From Streptomyces ortus (GTDB taxonomy: Bacteria; Actinomycetota; Actinomycetes; Streptomycetales; Streptomycetaceae): a stretch of DNA of 64,000 bases. The stretch is from the NCBI RefSeq assembly GCF_026341275.1, contig NZ_JAIFZO010000002.1:4060118-4124117 (forward strand), written 5' to 3'. The position numbers and the translations under genes are program-made. Positions 16,406 to 29,739 of the stretch are shown piece after piece. Under the pieces are notes generated by a model that saw only the letters and a program-made list of their open reading frames with translations, ran no database searches and was not told the origin of the DNA. The number at the start of each line of letters is the position of its first letter. Positions within the stretch are counted from its first letter, which is position 1.

Positions 16406-17830
16406 ATGCGGGACCCGCTGTCCGTCCTCACGGAAAGCTTCACGTCCTTCCTCTTCGGCAAGGTCGAGACGACCCGCCCACCGGTGCGCACCTCCACCGG
16501 CCAGGCCCAGGCCGTCTACCTGCCGACCGCGGCCCCCGGCCTCGGCGACTCCGGCGTCATCATCGGCCGCGAGGTCTACTCCGGGAAGGGCTACATCTAC
16601 GACCCCTTCCAGCTCTACGGACAGCAGCTCCCGGCGCCGCACTGGCTGGTCCTCGGCGAGTCCGGCAACGGCAAGTCCGCGCTGGAGAAGACGTACGTCA
16701 TGCGGCAGCTGCGGTTCAAGGACCGCCAGGTCGTCGTCCTCGACGCACAGGGCGAGGACGGGGTCGGCGAGTGGAACCTCATCGCCCAGGAGCTGGGACT
16801 GACCCCCATCCGCCTGGACCCGACCGCCGCCCTGGACATGGGGATCCGGCTCAACCCGCTCGACCCGGCGATCACCACGACCGGCCAGCTCGCGCTGCTC
16901 CGGACGATCATCGAGGTCGCGATGGGCCACGGCCTGGACGAGCGCTCCGGCTTCGCGCTGAAGGTCGCGCACGCGTACGTCAACGAGACGATCATCGACC
17001 GCCAGCCCGTTCTGACGGACATCGTCGAGCAGCTCCGCCACCCCGAACCGGAGTCGGCGGAGGCGATGAACGTCGCCATAGACGACGTACGCGCCTGGGG
17101 CCTCGACGTTGCCCTGGTCATCGACCGCCTGGTCGACGGTGACCTGCGAGGCATGTTCGACGGCCCGACGACCGTCGGCATCGACCTCGACGCCCCGCTC
17201 ATCGTCTTCGACCTGTCCCACATCGACCGCAACTCCATCGCCATGCCCATCCTCATGGCGATCGTCGGCGTGTGGCTGGAGCACACCTGGATCCGCCCCG
17301 ACCGGAAGAAGCGCATCTTCCTCGTCGAAGAGGCCTGGCACATCATCAACAGCCCGTTCGTGGCCCAGCTCTTCCAGCGCCTGCTGAAGTTCGGCCGCCG
17401 CCTCGGTCTGTCCTTCGTGGCCGTCGTCCACCACCTGTCCGACGTCGTCGACGGAGCCGCCGCGAAGGAGGCCGCGGCGATCCTGAAGATGGCCTCGACC
17501 CGGACGATCTACGCCCAGAAGGCGGACGAGGCCAGAATGACGGGCCGCGTCCTCGGCCTGCCCCGCTGGGCGGTCGAGATCATCCCCTCCCTGACCCCGG
17601 GCATCGCCGTGTGGGACGTCAACGGCAACGTCCAGGTCGTCAAACACCTGATCTCCGAGACCGAGCGCCCGCTGGTCTTCACCGACCGCGCCATGACGGA
17701 GTCGTCGGCCGACCACCTCGCGGACGACGCCCTGCGCGCCGCCGAGCTGGAGGCCGAGGAACGGGCGGCGGCGTTCATGGAGCACCACCTGAGCGATCTC
17801 GACGACTCGTCCGAGTCCACGGTGGCGTAA
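16406..17830 (+). CDS. VirB4/TraC-like conjugation ATPase (C-terminal half)
   Basis: Soluble ATPase of 474 residues that would energise the secretion channel. Walker A GESGNGKSA lies near residues 83-91, Walker B RIFLVEEAWHII near 303-314, then FGRRLGLSFVAVVHHLSD, the VirB4-type Gln/His region. Full-length VirB4 proteins are about 800 residues; here the N-terminal half is encoded separately 6 bases upstream. Ribosome site GGAGGT. Strong family call. Confidence 0.9.
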   Translation: MRDPLSVLTESFTSFLFGKVETTRPPVRTSTGQAQAVYLPTAAPGLGDSGVIIGREVYSGKGYIYDPFQLYGQQLPAPHWLVLGESGNGKSALEKTYVMRQLRFKDRQVVVLDAQGEDGVGEWNLIAQELGLTPIRLDPTAALDMGIRLNPLDPAITTTGQLALLRTIIEVAMGHGLDERSGFALKVAHAYVNETIIDRQPVLTDIVEQLRHPEPESAEAMNVAIDDVRAWGLDVALVIDRLVDGDLRGMFDGPTTVGIDLDAPLIVFDLSHIDRNSIAMPILMAIVGVWLEHTWIRPDRKKRIFLVEEAWHIINSPFVAQLFQRLLKFGRRLGLSFVAVVHHLSDVVDGAAAKEAAAILKMASTRTIYAQKADEARMTGRVLGLPRWAVEIIPSLTPGIAVWDVNGNVQVVKHLISETERPLVFTDRAMTESSADHLADDALRAAELEAEERAAAFMEHHLSDLDDSSESTVA

Positions 17831-17875
17831 GTGCCGTGAGTGCCGTGAGTGCCGTGAGTGCCGTGAGTGCCGTAA
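17831..17875 (+). repeat. 9-bp tandem repeat after the VirB4-like stop
   Basis: Five copies of GTGCCGTGA (the last is GTGCCGTAA) directly after the stop codon, in the 95-base gap before the VirD4-like gene. Each copy contains GTG and TGA. Confidence 0.9.
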
Positions 17876-17925
17876 GCGGCGTTAGTTGAGTTAGTGGCGA
17901 TAGTGGCGCATAGGAGCGACCCGAG

Positions 17926-19458
17926 ATGAGACCGGACGACCGCGATCGCGATCGCCACCACGGCGGCGGCCGAGGCGGCGGCCAAGGGGGCGTCCCCGAC
18001 GGCCTGCTGCTCGGCCTCCTGGCCTTCGTCCTCGGCATGACCGTCATGATCTGGACGGCCACCGGCCTCGCCGGCCTCTTCTCGCACGGCTCCTGGCCGT
18101 CCGAGGTCACCTTCCGCCGTACGCCCCTGGCCATACGCCAACTCGTCGCGGCCCCCCACGACCTGCCGACCGCCTGGCCCGACACCCCACCCGGCCAGCT
18201 CTCCGGATACGGGCTCTTCTGGGGCCTGTTCATCGGCCAGCTGATGATCCTGGTCGTCCTCACGGTGTTCGTCCTGGGCACGGTGGCGAGATGGCGAGCG
18301 GGCAGAGCGAGACGCAGAACGCTTGCCCTGGCACCGGAACCGGCGCCGGCGCCGGCGGCCGAGGACGAACCACGCGAGGTTCCTCGGGCCCGGGCGGCGG
18401 AACGGCCGGACGTGCACGAGGTACCGGCACAGTCCGCAGCCGAGCAGGTCACGACGCCGCTGGAGTCGGCCCCTGTGGAAACCGCCGAACTGGCGGGCGG
18501 GTGGGAAAGCCCCGTATCAGCCCCGCACGGGGTCGTGCTGGGCCCGCCCAAGACCCGCCACCCCCTCGCCGTCCAGGCGATCCGGGACGCGGACGGCCCC
18601 GCCCTCGTCATCACCTCCGACCCCACTCTCTGGTCGAGCACGAAGGACGCCCGCGCCAAACTGGGCCCCGTCCTCCTCTACGACCCCTCCCACCTCTGCG
18701 ACACCCCGGCCCGCCTCCACTGGTCCCCCTCCGCGGGCTGCGAGACCAAGGACACCGCGCAGGCCCGGGCCGCAGCGCTCCTCGCCCCGGTCCGCCCCAC
18801 CGCCAAGATCGACCAGGCGGTCGCCGACACCGCGGAGACCCTCCTGCGCAGCTACCTGCACGCCGCGGCGGTGGACGGCCGCACCATTCGCCACGTCCAC
18901 CGCTGGGCCCAGGGCAGCCAGGTCCAGGACGCCGTACGCATCCTCCGTACGAACCCCAAGTCGGCAGCGGGCTCCGCGGGCGAACTCGAAGCGGCCCTCA
19001 CCTCGCACCCGGAACGCCGTGACATCGCCCAGGAACTGACCGCCCGAGCGCTCTCCGCCCTCTTCACCGTCAACGTCCGGGAGGCGTGCACTCCAAACCG
19101 AACCGACAGCCTCACCTTGGATTCCTTCGTCAACGAAGGGGGCACGCTTTATGTGGTCGGTGAACCCATCGAGGACCCAAGGTCGAACCCCGGCGCCATG
19201 CCGCTCCTGACGGCCCTCGCCTCAAGCGTGGTCGAGCGCGGCCGGCGCATGGCCGAACGGTCATCCTCCGGTCGCCTCGACCCACCACTGACCCTCGTCC
19301 TGGACGACGTGGCCGCGGTGGCCCCGCTCCCCCAGCTGCCGGACCTGCTCGCCGCAGCCGACGGCACGGCCCCGGACCGAGGCCTCCCCACCCTGGCCCT
19401 CCTCCGTTCCCAGGAACAGGCCCGCTCCCGCTGGCCCCACCAGAACCTCCCGGTGTGA
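17926..19458 (+). CDS. VirD4/TraG-like coupling protein with degenerate P-loop
   Basis: Protein of 510 residues. Two N-terminal membrane helices (about 25-50 and 102-124) precede an Ala/Pro/Glu-rich linker and a TraG/VirD4-like domain: LVITSDPTLW, LLYDPSHLC, RLHWSPSAGCETKDTAQARAAAL in parts, and YLHAAAVDGRTIRHVHRW. The usual GPxxSGKT P-loop reads VVLGPPKTRHPLAV, and Walker B reads LTLVLDDVAAV. The protein ends at LRSQEQARSRW, about where family members still have a nucleotide-binding tail. It may not hydrolyse ATP. It closes the cluster. Confidence 0.8.
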   Translation: MRPDDRDRDRHHGGGRGGGQGGVPDGLLLGLLAFVLGMTVMIWTATGLAGLFSHGSWPSEVTFRRTPLAIRQLVAAPHDLPTAWPDTPPGQLSGYGLFWGLFIGQLMILVVLTVFVLGTVARWRAGRARRRTLALAPEPAPAPAAEDEPREVPRARAAERPDVHEVPAQSAAEQVTTPLESAPVETAELAGGWESPVSAPHGVVLGPPKTRHPLAVQAIRDADGPALVITSDPTLWSSTKDARAKLGPVLLYDPSHLCDTPARLHWSPSAGCETKDTAQARAAALLAPVRPTAKIDQAVADTAETLLRSYLHAAAVDGRTIRHVHRWAQGSQVQDAVRILRTNPKSAAGSAGELEAALTSHPERRDIAQELTARALSALFTVNVREACTPNRTDSLTLDSFVNEGGTLYVVGEPIEDPRSNPGAMPLLTALASSVVERGRRMAERSSSGRLDPPLTLVLDDVAAVAPLPQLPDLLAAADGTAPDRGLPTLALLRSQEQARSRWPHQNLPV

Positions 19459-19468
19459 CCCGCGACGC

Positions 19469-20023
19469 CTAGGACCGCTCGAACACGAACTCCAGCTCCC
19501 GCGCATCCACATCCCCGGGTACCGGAACGCTCTCCCCCGTGGGCACGAACCCGAACTTGCGGTAGAAGGACTCGGCCCGCCCGTTCCGCTCGTCCACGAA
19601 CAGCCGCACCCGCTCCAGGCCGGCATCCTCCCAGGCCCACCGCAGCGCATACGCGAACAGCCGCTCGGTGAGCCCGATCCCCCGCACCTCGGGCCGCACA
19701 TACACACCCACCAAATGCCCCTGCCGTACGGGGCTCACGGCCCCCAGCGCCCCGACAGCTCCGGCCTCCTCGACCAGCACGACCACACACCCGATCCACC
19801 GCCCACCGGGCTCCTCGGCGACGATCTGCTGGCGTTCACGCACCCCCTCCGCGGCTCCGGCGGCCCGCTCCTGCCAGAAACTGTCGGGCCGCCCCACCGC
19901 GACCTCGTACGTATCCAGAAAAGCCAGATGCGCCACCGGATCCTGCAGAGCGGCAAGCGCCAGCTCCTTCACCGCGGGCCACTCGTCACTGCCTATCGAA
20001 CGGATCAGGTACTCAGAATTCAT
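19469..20023 (-). CDS. GNAT-family N-acetyltransferase
   Basis: Acetyl-CoA-dependent acetyltransferase of 184 residues. The acetyl-CoA loop is LVGVYVRPEVRGIGLTERLF (VRPEVRGIGL), followed by LFVDERNGRAESFYRKFGFVPTGE, the usual end. ATG at 20023 is chosen; a GTG three codons upstream is possible. It converges on the VirD4-like gene and lies downstream of the rRNA terminator. Substrate unknown. Confidence 0.9.
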   Translation of the reverse strand: MNSEYLIRSIGSDEWPAVKELALAALQDPVAHLAFLDTYEVAVGRPDSFWQERAAGAAEGVRERQQIVAEEPGGRWIGCVVVLVEEAGAVGALGAVSPVRQGHLVGVYVRPEVRGIGLTERLFAYALRWAWEDAGLERVRLFVDERNGRAESFYRKFGFVPTGESVPVPGDVDARELEFVFERS

Positions 20024-20070
20024 GAGGGTCACGGTAACGAAACCGAATGCGCCTCCATGCGCCGGAACGC

Positions 20071-20105
20071 AAAAAAGCCCCCGCACCGAAGTGCGGGGGC
20101 TTTTC
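20071..20105 (-). terminator. rRNA operon terminator
   Basis: Stem AGCCCCCGCAC / GTGCGGGGGCT with a four-base loop; on the minus strand it is followed by six T residues. It lies just past the 5S gene. A textbook intrinsic terminator. Confidence 0.93.
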
Positions 20106-20115
20106 CGTAATATTT

Positions 20116-20234
20116 GTTCGGCGGCGTCCTACTCTCCCACAGGGTCCCCCCTGCAGTACCATCGGCGCTGTAAGGCTTAGCTTCCGGGTTCGGAATGTAA
20201 CCGGGCGTTTCCCTCACGCTATGACCACCGAAAC
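20116..20234 (-). rRNA. rrf: 5S ribosomal RNA
   Basis: About 119 bases. On the minus strand it starts GTTTCGGTGGTCATAGCG and ends near GACGCCGCCGAAC; the two ends pair. It contains CCGAACCCGGAAGCTAAGC. Last gene of the operon. Confidence 0.95.
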
Positions 20235-20332
20235 ACTATGAAACTCTCAAACTGCGGCACCACACCCCGTGGCCACACGGGTATGGGATTGTTCGTGGTT
20301 TCAGAACCAACACAGTGGACGCGAGCAACTGA

Positions 20333-25291
<4,959 letters not shown>

Positions 25292-25740
25292 ATGTTTACC
25301 GGTAATCCGGTTCACATCATGAGAGCGGAACGACCAACCGGAATAAGGAAGGCCGTTCACAGCGTCCTCGCTGATGCGCCTGCCGTGCTTGCGCCCGGCA
25401 GGACTTTTTCAAAGGAACCTCCACCCACCACCATGCGGTGATGGACGGGGTATCAACATATCTGGCGTTGATTTTTGGCACGCTGTTGAGTTCTCAAGGA
25501 ACGGACGCTTCCTTCGTACTCACCCTCTCGGGCTTTCCTCCGGGCTTTTCCCTTCGGTCTTGCGTTTCCGACTCTATCAGACCGTTTCCGGTCCCGATTT
25601 CCTCGGTGCTTTCCAGGTTTTCGCTTTCGCGTTTCCCTTTCCGGCGATGTTGACTCTATCAGATCCTTTCGGGCCTGACTCCCGGTCAACCGGGTTTGTC
25701 TTTGCGGCTGTTGGGCCGTTCCGACGTCCAAAACTTTAGC
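25292..25740 (-). promoter_or_regulatory. rRNA promoter and leader region
   Basis: No gene is seen from 25292 to 25984. On the minus strand the motif TCTGATAGAGTC occurs twice (TAGAGT at 25571-25576 and 25653-25658), 82 bases apart: repeated -10-like boxes of a multi-promoter rrn. No clear -35 at standard spacing. Nearer 16S, around 25467-25505, lies TTGAGAACTCAACAGCGTGC, the conserved leader motif for antitermination/processing. Short reading frames here are rejected. Confidence 0.7.
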
Positions 25741-25984
25741 GGATCCTGTCGGCAGTTCCTAATCGAGCTGCTGACCCCGAATCGAAATCAATTCGGGCAC
25801 GCCGAATTGGATCCCGTTGGGAGATCGTGCTGGTGGTTTGGTGTGCCGCATCTGCGGCGGATGAGCTGTCGCAGAACCGTTACGGCTCCGTGGCAACTCG
25901 AAGAACCTTACGGTTCCACGAGGGGAGTGTCAAGTCTCCCCCTGGCTGGCGCCCGGCAAACCCTCAACTCGCCCCGCGCGGGCC

Positions 25985-26533
25985 TCAGTCGAGGTCGGTG
26001 AGCCGGCCGCCGGCGTCCGGCTGCGCGTCCTCCACGCGTCGCAGCAGCCTGGCCAGCACGTCTTCCAGGGCACCCCGCTCCGCCTGTGAGAGGTCCTGGA
26101 GCAGGTCCTCCTCGAAGACGGTGGCAAGGCGCATGGCCTCCAGCCACTTGTCCCGGCCCTCGTTCGTCAGCTCCACGATCACGCGGACCCGGTTGGACTC
26201 GTCGCGCTCCCTGGTGACGAGCCCCTCCCCCACCATCCGGTCGATCCGGTGGGTCATGGCCGCCGGAGTGAGGCCGAGTCTCTTCGCCAGGTCGCTGGGG
26301 CCCAGGCAGTAGGGCGCTCCCGACAGGACAAGCGCCTTGAGGACCTCCCACTCGGCGTTGCTGATGCCGAGGGCGGCGGTCTGACGGCCGTACGCGACGT
26401 TCATACGGCGGTTGAGGCGGCCGAGGGCCGAGACGATCTTCTCGACCTGGGGGTCGAGGTCCTGGAACTCGCGCTGGTAGGCGGCGATCTGCTCGTCCAG
26501 CGTCGGCTCGTTCGCGGCGGGGGTGTCACCCAT
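25985..26533 (-). CDS. MarR-family transcriptional regulator
   Basis: Winged-helix regulator of 182 residues. Core wHTH about residues 50-130: LGISNAEWEVLKALVLSG, LGPSDLAKRLGLTPAAMTHRIDRMVGEGLVTRERDESNRVRVIVELT, read in parts. Long terminal helices suit dimerisation. It is divergent from an MFS exporter 135 bases away, with a repeat-rich operator region between, so it probably represses that gene. Weak ribosome site. Confidence 0.92.
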   Translation of the reverse strand: MGDTPAANEPTLDEQIAAYQREFQDLDPQVEKIVSALGRLNRRMNVAYGRQTAALGISNAEWEVLKALVLSGAPYCLGPSDLAKRLGLTPAAMTHRIDRMVGEGLVTRERDESNRVRVIVELTNEGRDKWLEAMRLATVFEEDLLQDLSQAERGALEDVLARLLRRVEDAQPDAGGRLTDLD

Positions 26534-26557
26534 GGCCGCAGTATGGCACGCGCCCGC

Positions 26558-26614
26558 TTGGCATTGAAGTCCTTCGAGATGTACTGTTTAGCTTCTAACT
26601 TTAGCTTCGAAGCC
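26558..26614 (+). promoter_or_regulatory. Candidate promoter and MarR operator before the MFS gene
   Basis: TTGGCA (26558-26563) and TGTACT (26580-26585) are spaced 16 bases. Just downstream lie a direct repeat TTTAGCTTC (26588-26596 and 26601-26609) and the palindrome GCTTCGAAGC (26605-26614). Placement suits repression by the divergent MarR protein. Confidence 0.5.
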
Positions 26615-26668
26615 TTCAGCCCTAACTCCTGAGGTAGGCGTAAGACTTCTTGATCAAGGCAGGTGAAA

Positions 26669-27952
26669 GTGACCAGGGCGATGGGCGCGGAGATGCGCCG
26701 GATCCATGTGGGCAACGCACTCAGCGCGTTCGGCCTCGGCTTTACCGTCCCGTATCTGTACGTCTACGTGGCGCAGGTACGGGATCTCGGTGCCATGACG
26801 GCGGGACTCGTGCTCGCCGTCTTCGCCGTGGCCGCGCTCGTGGTGCTGCCGTTCGCCGGGCGGGCCATCGTCCGGCGAGGGCCGATGCCCGTGCTGCTCC
26901 TCGCCCTGGTCGCCGCCGCCGTCGGCTCGCTGAGCCTGGGACTGTCGAGCAGCTCCGCGGCCGTACTGATGTCGGCTGCCGCGCTCGGTGCCGGGCAGGC
27001 CGTGATGCAGCCCGCGCTGGCGACGATGATCGTCGACTGCTCGACCGCCGAGACCCGCTCCCGCGCGTTCGCCACCCAGTTCTTCCTGCAGAACCTCGGC
27101 CTCGGCGTCGGCGGGCTCATCGGCGGTCACCTCGTCGATGCCTCGCGGGCGAGCTCGTTCACGCTGCTGTTCGCGATCGAGGCGGCGATGTTCCTGCTGC
27201 TCGTGGTGGTCATGGCGACCGTACGGATGCCGAAGGCGCCCCGCGTCGAGAGAGCGCCGAAGCAGGCCGGGGGCAGCTGGAAGCAGCTGCTCGGCAACCG
27301 GGCCATGGTGCAGCTGTGCGTGGTGGGCTTCGTGCTGTTCTTCGCCTGCTACGGACAGTTCGAGTCCGGGCTGAGCGCGTACGGCGTCGAGGCGGCCGGC
27401 ATCTCCACCTCCGCGCTCGGGACGGCTCTCGCCGCGAACACCGCGATGATCGTCGTCGCGCAGTTCGCCGTGCTGAAGTTCGTCGAGCGGCGCAAGCGGT
27501 CCCGGGTGATCGCCGCCGTGGGACTGATCTGGGCTCTCGCCTGGGTCATCGCCGGGTACGCGGGCCTCGGGCACGCCAGCCAGACCATGGCCACGGCCGC
27601 GTTCGTGTCGACATACGCGCTGTTCGGGCTCGGGGAGGCGATGCTGTCGCCGACCGTGGCTCCGCTGGTCGCGGATCTCGCGCCCAGCGGGCTGGCCGGG
27701 CAGTACAACTCGGCCTTCGCCCTGGTGAAGCAGCTGGCCCTCGCGGTCGGCCCGGCGGTGGGCGGCCCGATGGGTGCCTCGCTGCACGCGCCGTACATCG
27801 TGACGTTCCTGCTGTTCTCGCTGGGGATCACCGTCCTGGCCGTACGGCTGGGGCGGCAGCTCACCCCTGTGCAGAACCAGCCCTCGCTCGCGAAGAGCCG
27901 GGTCGTGGTGCGGGGCGGGGCCTCTACGGAGTCGGTGCGGACCGCGGCCTGA
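26669..27952 (+). CDS. MFS transporter
   Basis: Twelve-helix major facilitator of about 427 residues, probably a drug or metabolite exporter. Visible helices start FGLGFTVPYLYVYVAQV; the loop motif RAIVRRGPMP resembles motif A, and GAGQAVMQPALATMIVDCS motif C. GTG at 26669 has AAGG nine bases upstream; GTG at 26663 is also possible. It is divergent from the MarR gene, and its 3' end overlaps the convergent phosphatase gene by 29 bases. Confidence 0.9.
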   Translation: MTRAMGAEMRRIHVGNALSAFGLGFTVPYLYVYVAQVRDLGAMTAGLVLAVFAVAALVVLPFAGRAIVRRGPMPVLLLALVAAAVGSLSLGLSSSSAAVLMSAAALGAGQAVMQPALATMIVDCSTAETRSRAFATQFFLQNLGLGVGGLIGGHLVDASRASSFTLLFAIEAAMFLLLVVVMATVRMPKAPRVERAPKQAGGSWKQLLGNRAMVQLCVVGFVLFFACYGQFESGLSAYGVEAAGISTSALGTALAANTAMIVVAQFAVLKFVERRKRSRVIAAVGLIWALAWVIAGYAGLGHASQTMATAAFVSTYALFGLGEAMLSPTVAPLVADLAPSGLAGQYNSAFALVKQLALAVGPAVGGPMGASLHAPYIVTFLLFSLGITVLAVRLGRQLTPVQNQPSLAKSRVVVRGGASTESVRTAA

Positions 27953-29612
27953 CGGAACTGACGCTCGGCAGGGCGAACTCGCACCACACCGCCTTGCCGC
28001 CGCCCGGGGCACGGCGGGAGCCCCAGTTCGAGGCGATGGCGGCGATGATCGCGATGCCGCGGCCCGACTCGTCGGCCGGTTCCGCGCGGCGGCGGCGCGG
28101 CAGGTGGTCGTCGCCGTCCGTGACCTCCACGATCAGCCGGCGGTCGGTGCGGCGCAGTCTCAGGCGCATCGGCGGGGTGCCGTGCTGGAGGGAGTTGGCG
28201 ACGAGTTCGCTCGCGGCGAGTACGCCGAGGTCGTGCAGGTCGGGTGCGAAGCGCCAGCTGGTGAGGACGCCGGAGGCGAAGGCACGCGCGCGTGGGGCCG
28301 CTTCCGTGCCGCCGAGCAGCTCCAGGGCCGCGTTGCGGAAGAGGTCGCCGTCCGGGCCCGTACGCGCCGGGTGCTGGAGGACCAGGACGGCGACGTCGTC
28401 GTCGTGCTCGGCTGTCACGCCCATCGAGCGGACCAGGCGGTCGCAGACCACCTGGGGGGTGCCCGTGGCGCCGGCCAGTGCGCCCTCCAGGGAGGCGATT
28501 CCCTCGTCGAGGTCCGCGTCCCGGCGCTCGACCAGGCCGTCGGTGTAGAGGACGGCGGTGGAGCCGGGGCCCAGCGGCACCGAACCGGAGGCGTGCATCC
28601 AGCCGCCCGTGCCGAGCGGGGGCCCGGTGGGCTCGTCGGCGCGGTGGACGGTGCCGCTCTCGTCCCGTACGAGGATCGGGAGGTGGCCGGCGGAGGCGTA
28701 CACCAGCCGGCCCTCGTTCGGGTCGTGGACCGCGTACACGCAGGTGGCGATCTGGTTGGCGTCGATCTCCATGGCGAGGCCGTCGAGCAGCTGGAGGACC
28801 TCGTGCGGGGGCAGGTCCAGGCGGGCGTACGCGCGGACCGCCGTGCGGAGCTGGCCCATGACGGCCGCCGCGCGGATGCCGCGGCCCATCACGTCGCCGA
28901 TGACGAGGGCGGTGCGGCCACCGCCGAGGGTGATCACGTCGTACCAGTCGCCGCCGACCGCGGCCTCCGTGCCGCCGGGGTGGTAGGTCGCGGCGACGCG
29001 CAGGTCGTCCGGCTCCTCCAGTTCCTGGGGGAGCAGGGAGCGCTGGAGGGTGACGGCGGTCTCGCGCTGCCGGCGCTCGCTGGCCCGCAGCCGCTCGGCG
29101 GCCTCGGCGTGGTCGGTGACGTCCACCGCGAAGATCAGCACACCGCCCCCGTCCGGGGTGGCCGTGACCTCCACGGGGGTGCACGTGAACGTGTACGAGC
29201 GACCGCCGGGGACCTTGCGGGACTTGACCGTGCGCGGCTTGGAGCTGCGCAGGACCTGGTCGAGGAGCGGCAGGAGACCGGTCTCGGCCAGCTCGGGCAG
29301 CGCCTCACGCGCGGGTTCGCCGGGCGGACGGGCTCCGAAGGCCGTCACATAGGCGTCGTTCACGTACGCGAGGCGGTGCTCGGGTCCGTGCACCAGTGCG
29401 ACGAGGGCCGGGATGCGGTCCAGGACCTCACGGACCGGCAGCTCGTCCACGGCGGGGGCGAGCGCGACCGAGGTCCCCTCGGCGGTCGGCCGCTCGGCGC
29501 GTGCCGCGGGCACGGAGCCCTCCGGGGGGAGGGCCGTGGACAGTCCGTCGGCCCGCGCCGCCGCGCGGCGCTGCGTTCCGGGGAGCCGAGCGCTCCAGCG
29601 CGTGAAGTTCAC
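27924..29612 (-). CDS. PAS-SpoIIE phosphatase with C-terminal HATPase domain
   Basis: PP2C-type Ser/Thr phosphatase of about 562 residues acting in anti-sigma/anti-anti-sigma signalling. A PAS domain spans residues 60-180 (LVALVHGPEHRLAYVNDAYV), then SpoIIE (TLQRSLLPQEL, GGDWYDVITLGGGRTALVIGDVMGRG, STAVLYTDGLVE, DDDVAVLVL), then an RsbW-like HATPase (ASELVANSLQHG, DESGRGIAII). GTG at 29612 is a best guess; the open frame extends upstream but reads as non-coding. It likely integrates a sensed signal, phosphatase and kinase activity in one chain. Confidence 0.9.
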   Translation of the reverse strand: MNFTRWSARLPGTQRRAAARADGLSTALPPEGSVPAARAERPTAEGTSVALAPAVDELPVREVLDRIPALVALVHGPEHRLAYVNDAYVTAFGARPPGEPAREALPELAETGLLPLLDQVLRSSKPRTVKSRKVPGGRSYTFTCTPVEVTATPDGGGVLIFAVDVTDHAEAAERLRASERRQRETAVTLQRSLLPQELEEPDDLRVAATYHPGGTEAAVGGDWYDVITLGGGRTALVIGDVMGRGIRAAAVMGQLRTAVRAYARLDLPPHEVLQLLDGLAMEIDANQIATCVYAVHDPNEGRLVYASAGHLPILVRDESGTVHRADEPTGPPLGTGGWMHASGSVPLGPGSTAVLYTDGLVERRDADLDEGIASLEGALAGATGTPQVVCDRLVRSMGVTAEHDDDVAVLVLQHPARTGPDGDLFRNAALELLGGTEAAPRARAFASGVLTSWRFAPDLHDLGVLAASELVANSLQHGTPPMRLRLRRTDRRLIVEVTDGDDHLPRRRRAEPADESGRGIAIIAAIASNWGSRRAPGGGKAVWCEFALPSVSSVRPRSAPTP

Positions 29613-29739
29613 TGTGGGACAGGCCTCGTGGGATCGAAGGGCGAGCGGTCGGCCCGCCCATGGTCGTGATGGACCAGTGTGTCCGACGGGGCCGACATTC
29701 GTCAGACGCCGGTCCCGCGGGCGAAGTTCCTGACTCCGG

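Noticed and set aside
12170..19458. Secretion-like cluster as a recently integrated conjugative element
   Set aside because: No integrase, excisionase, attachment repeats, relaxase or replication gene was seen, and composition matches the flanks.
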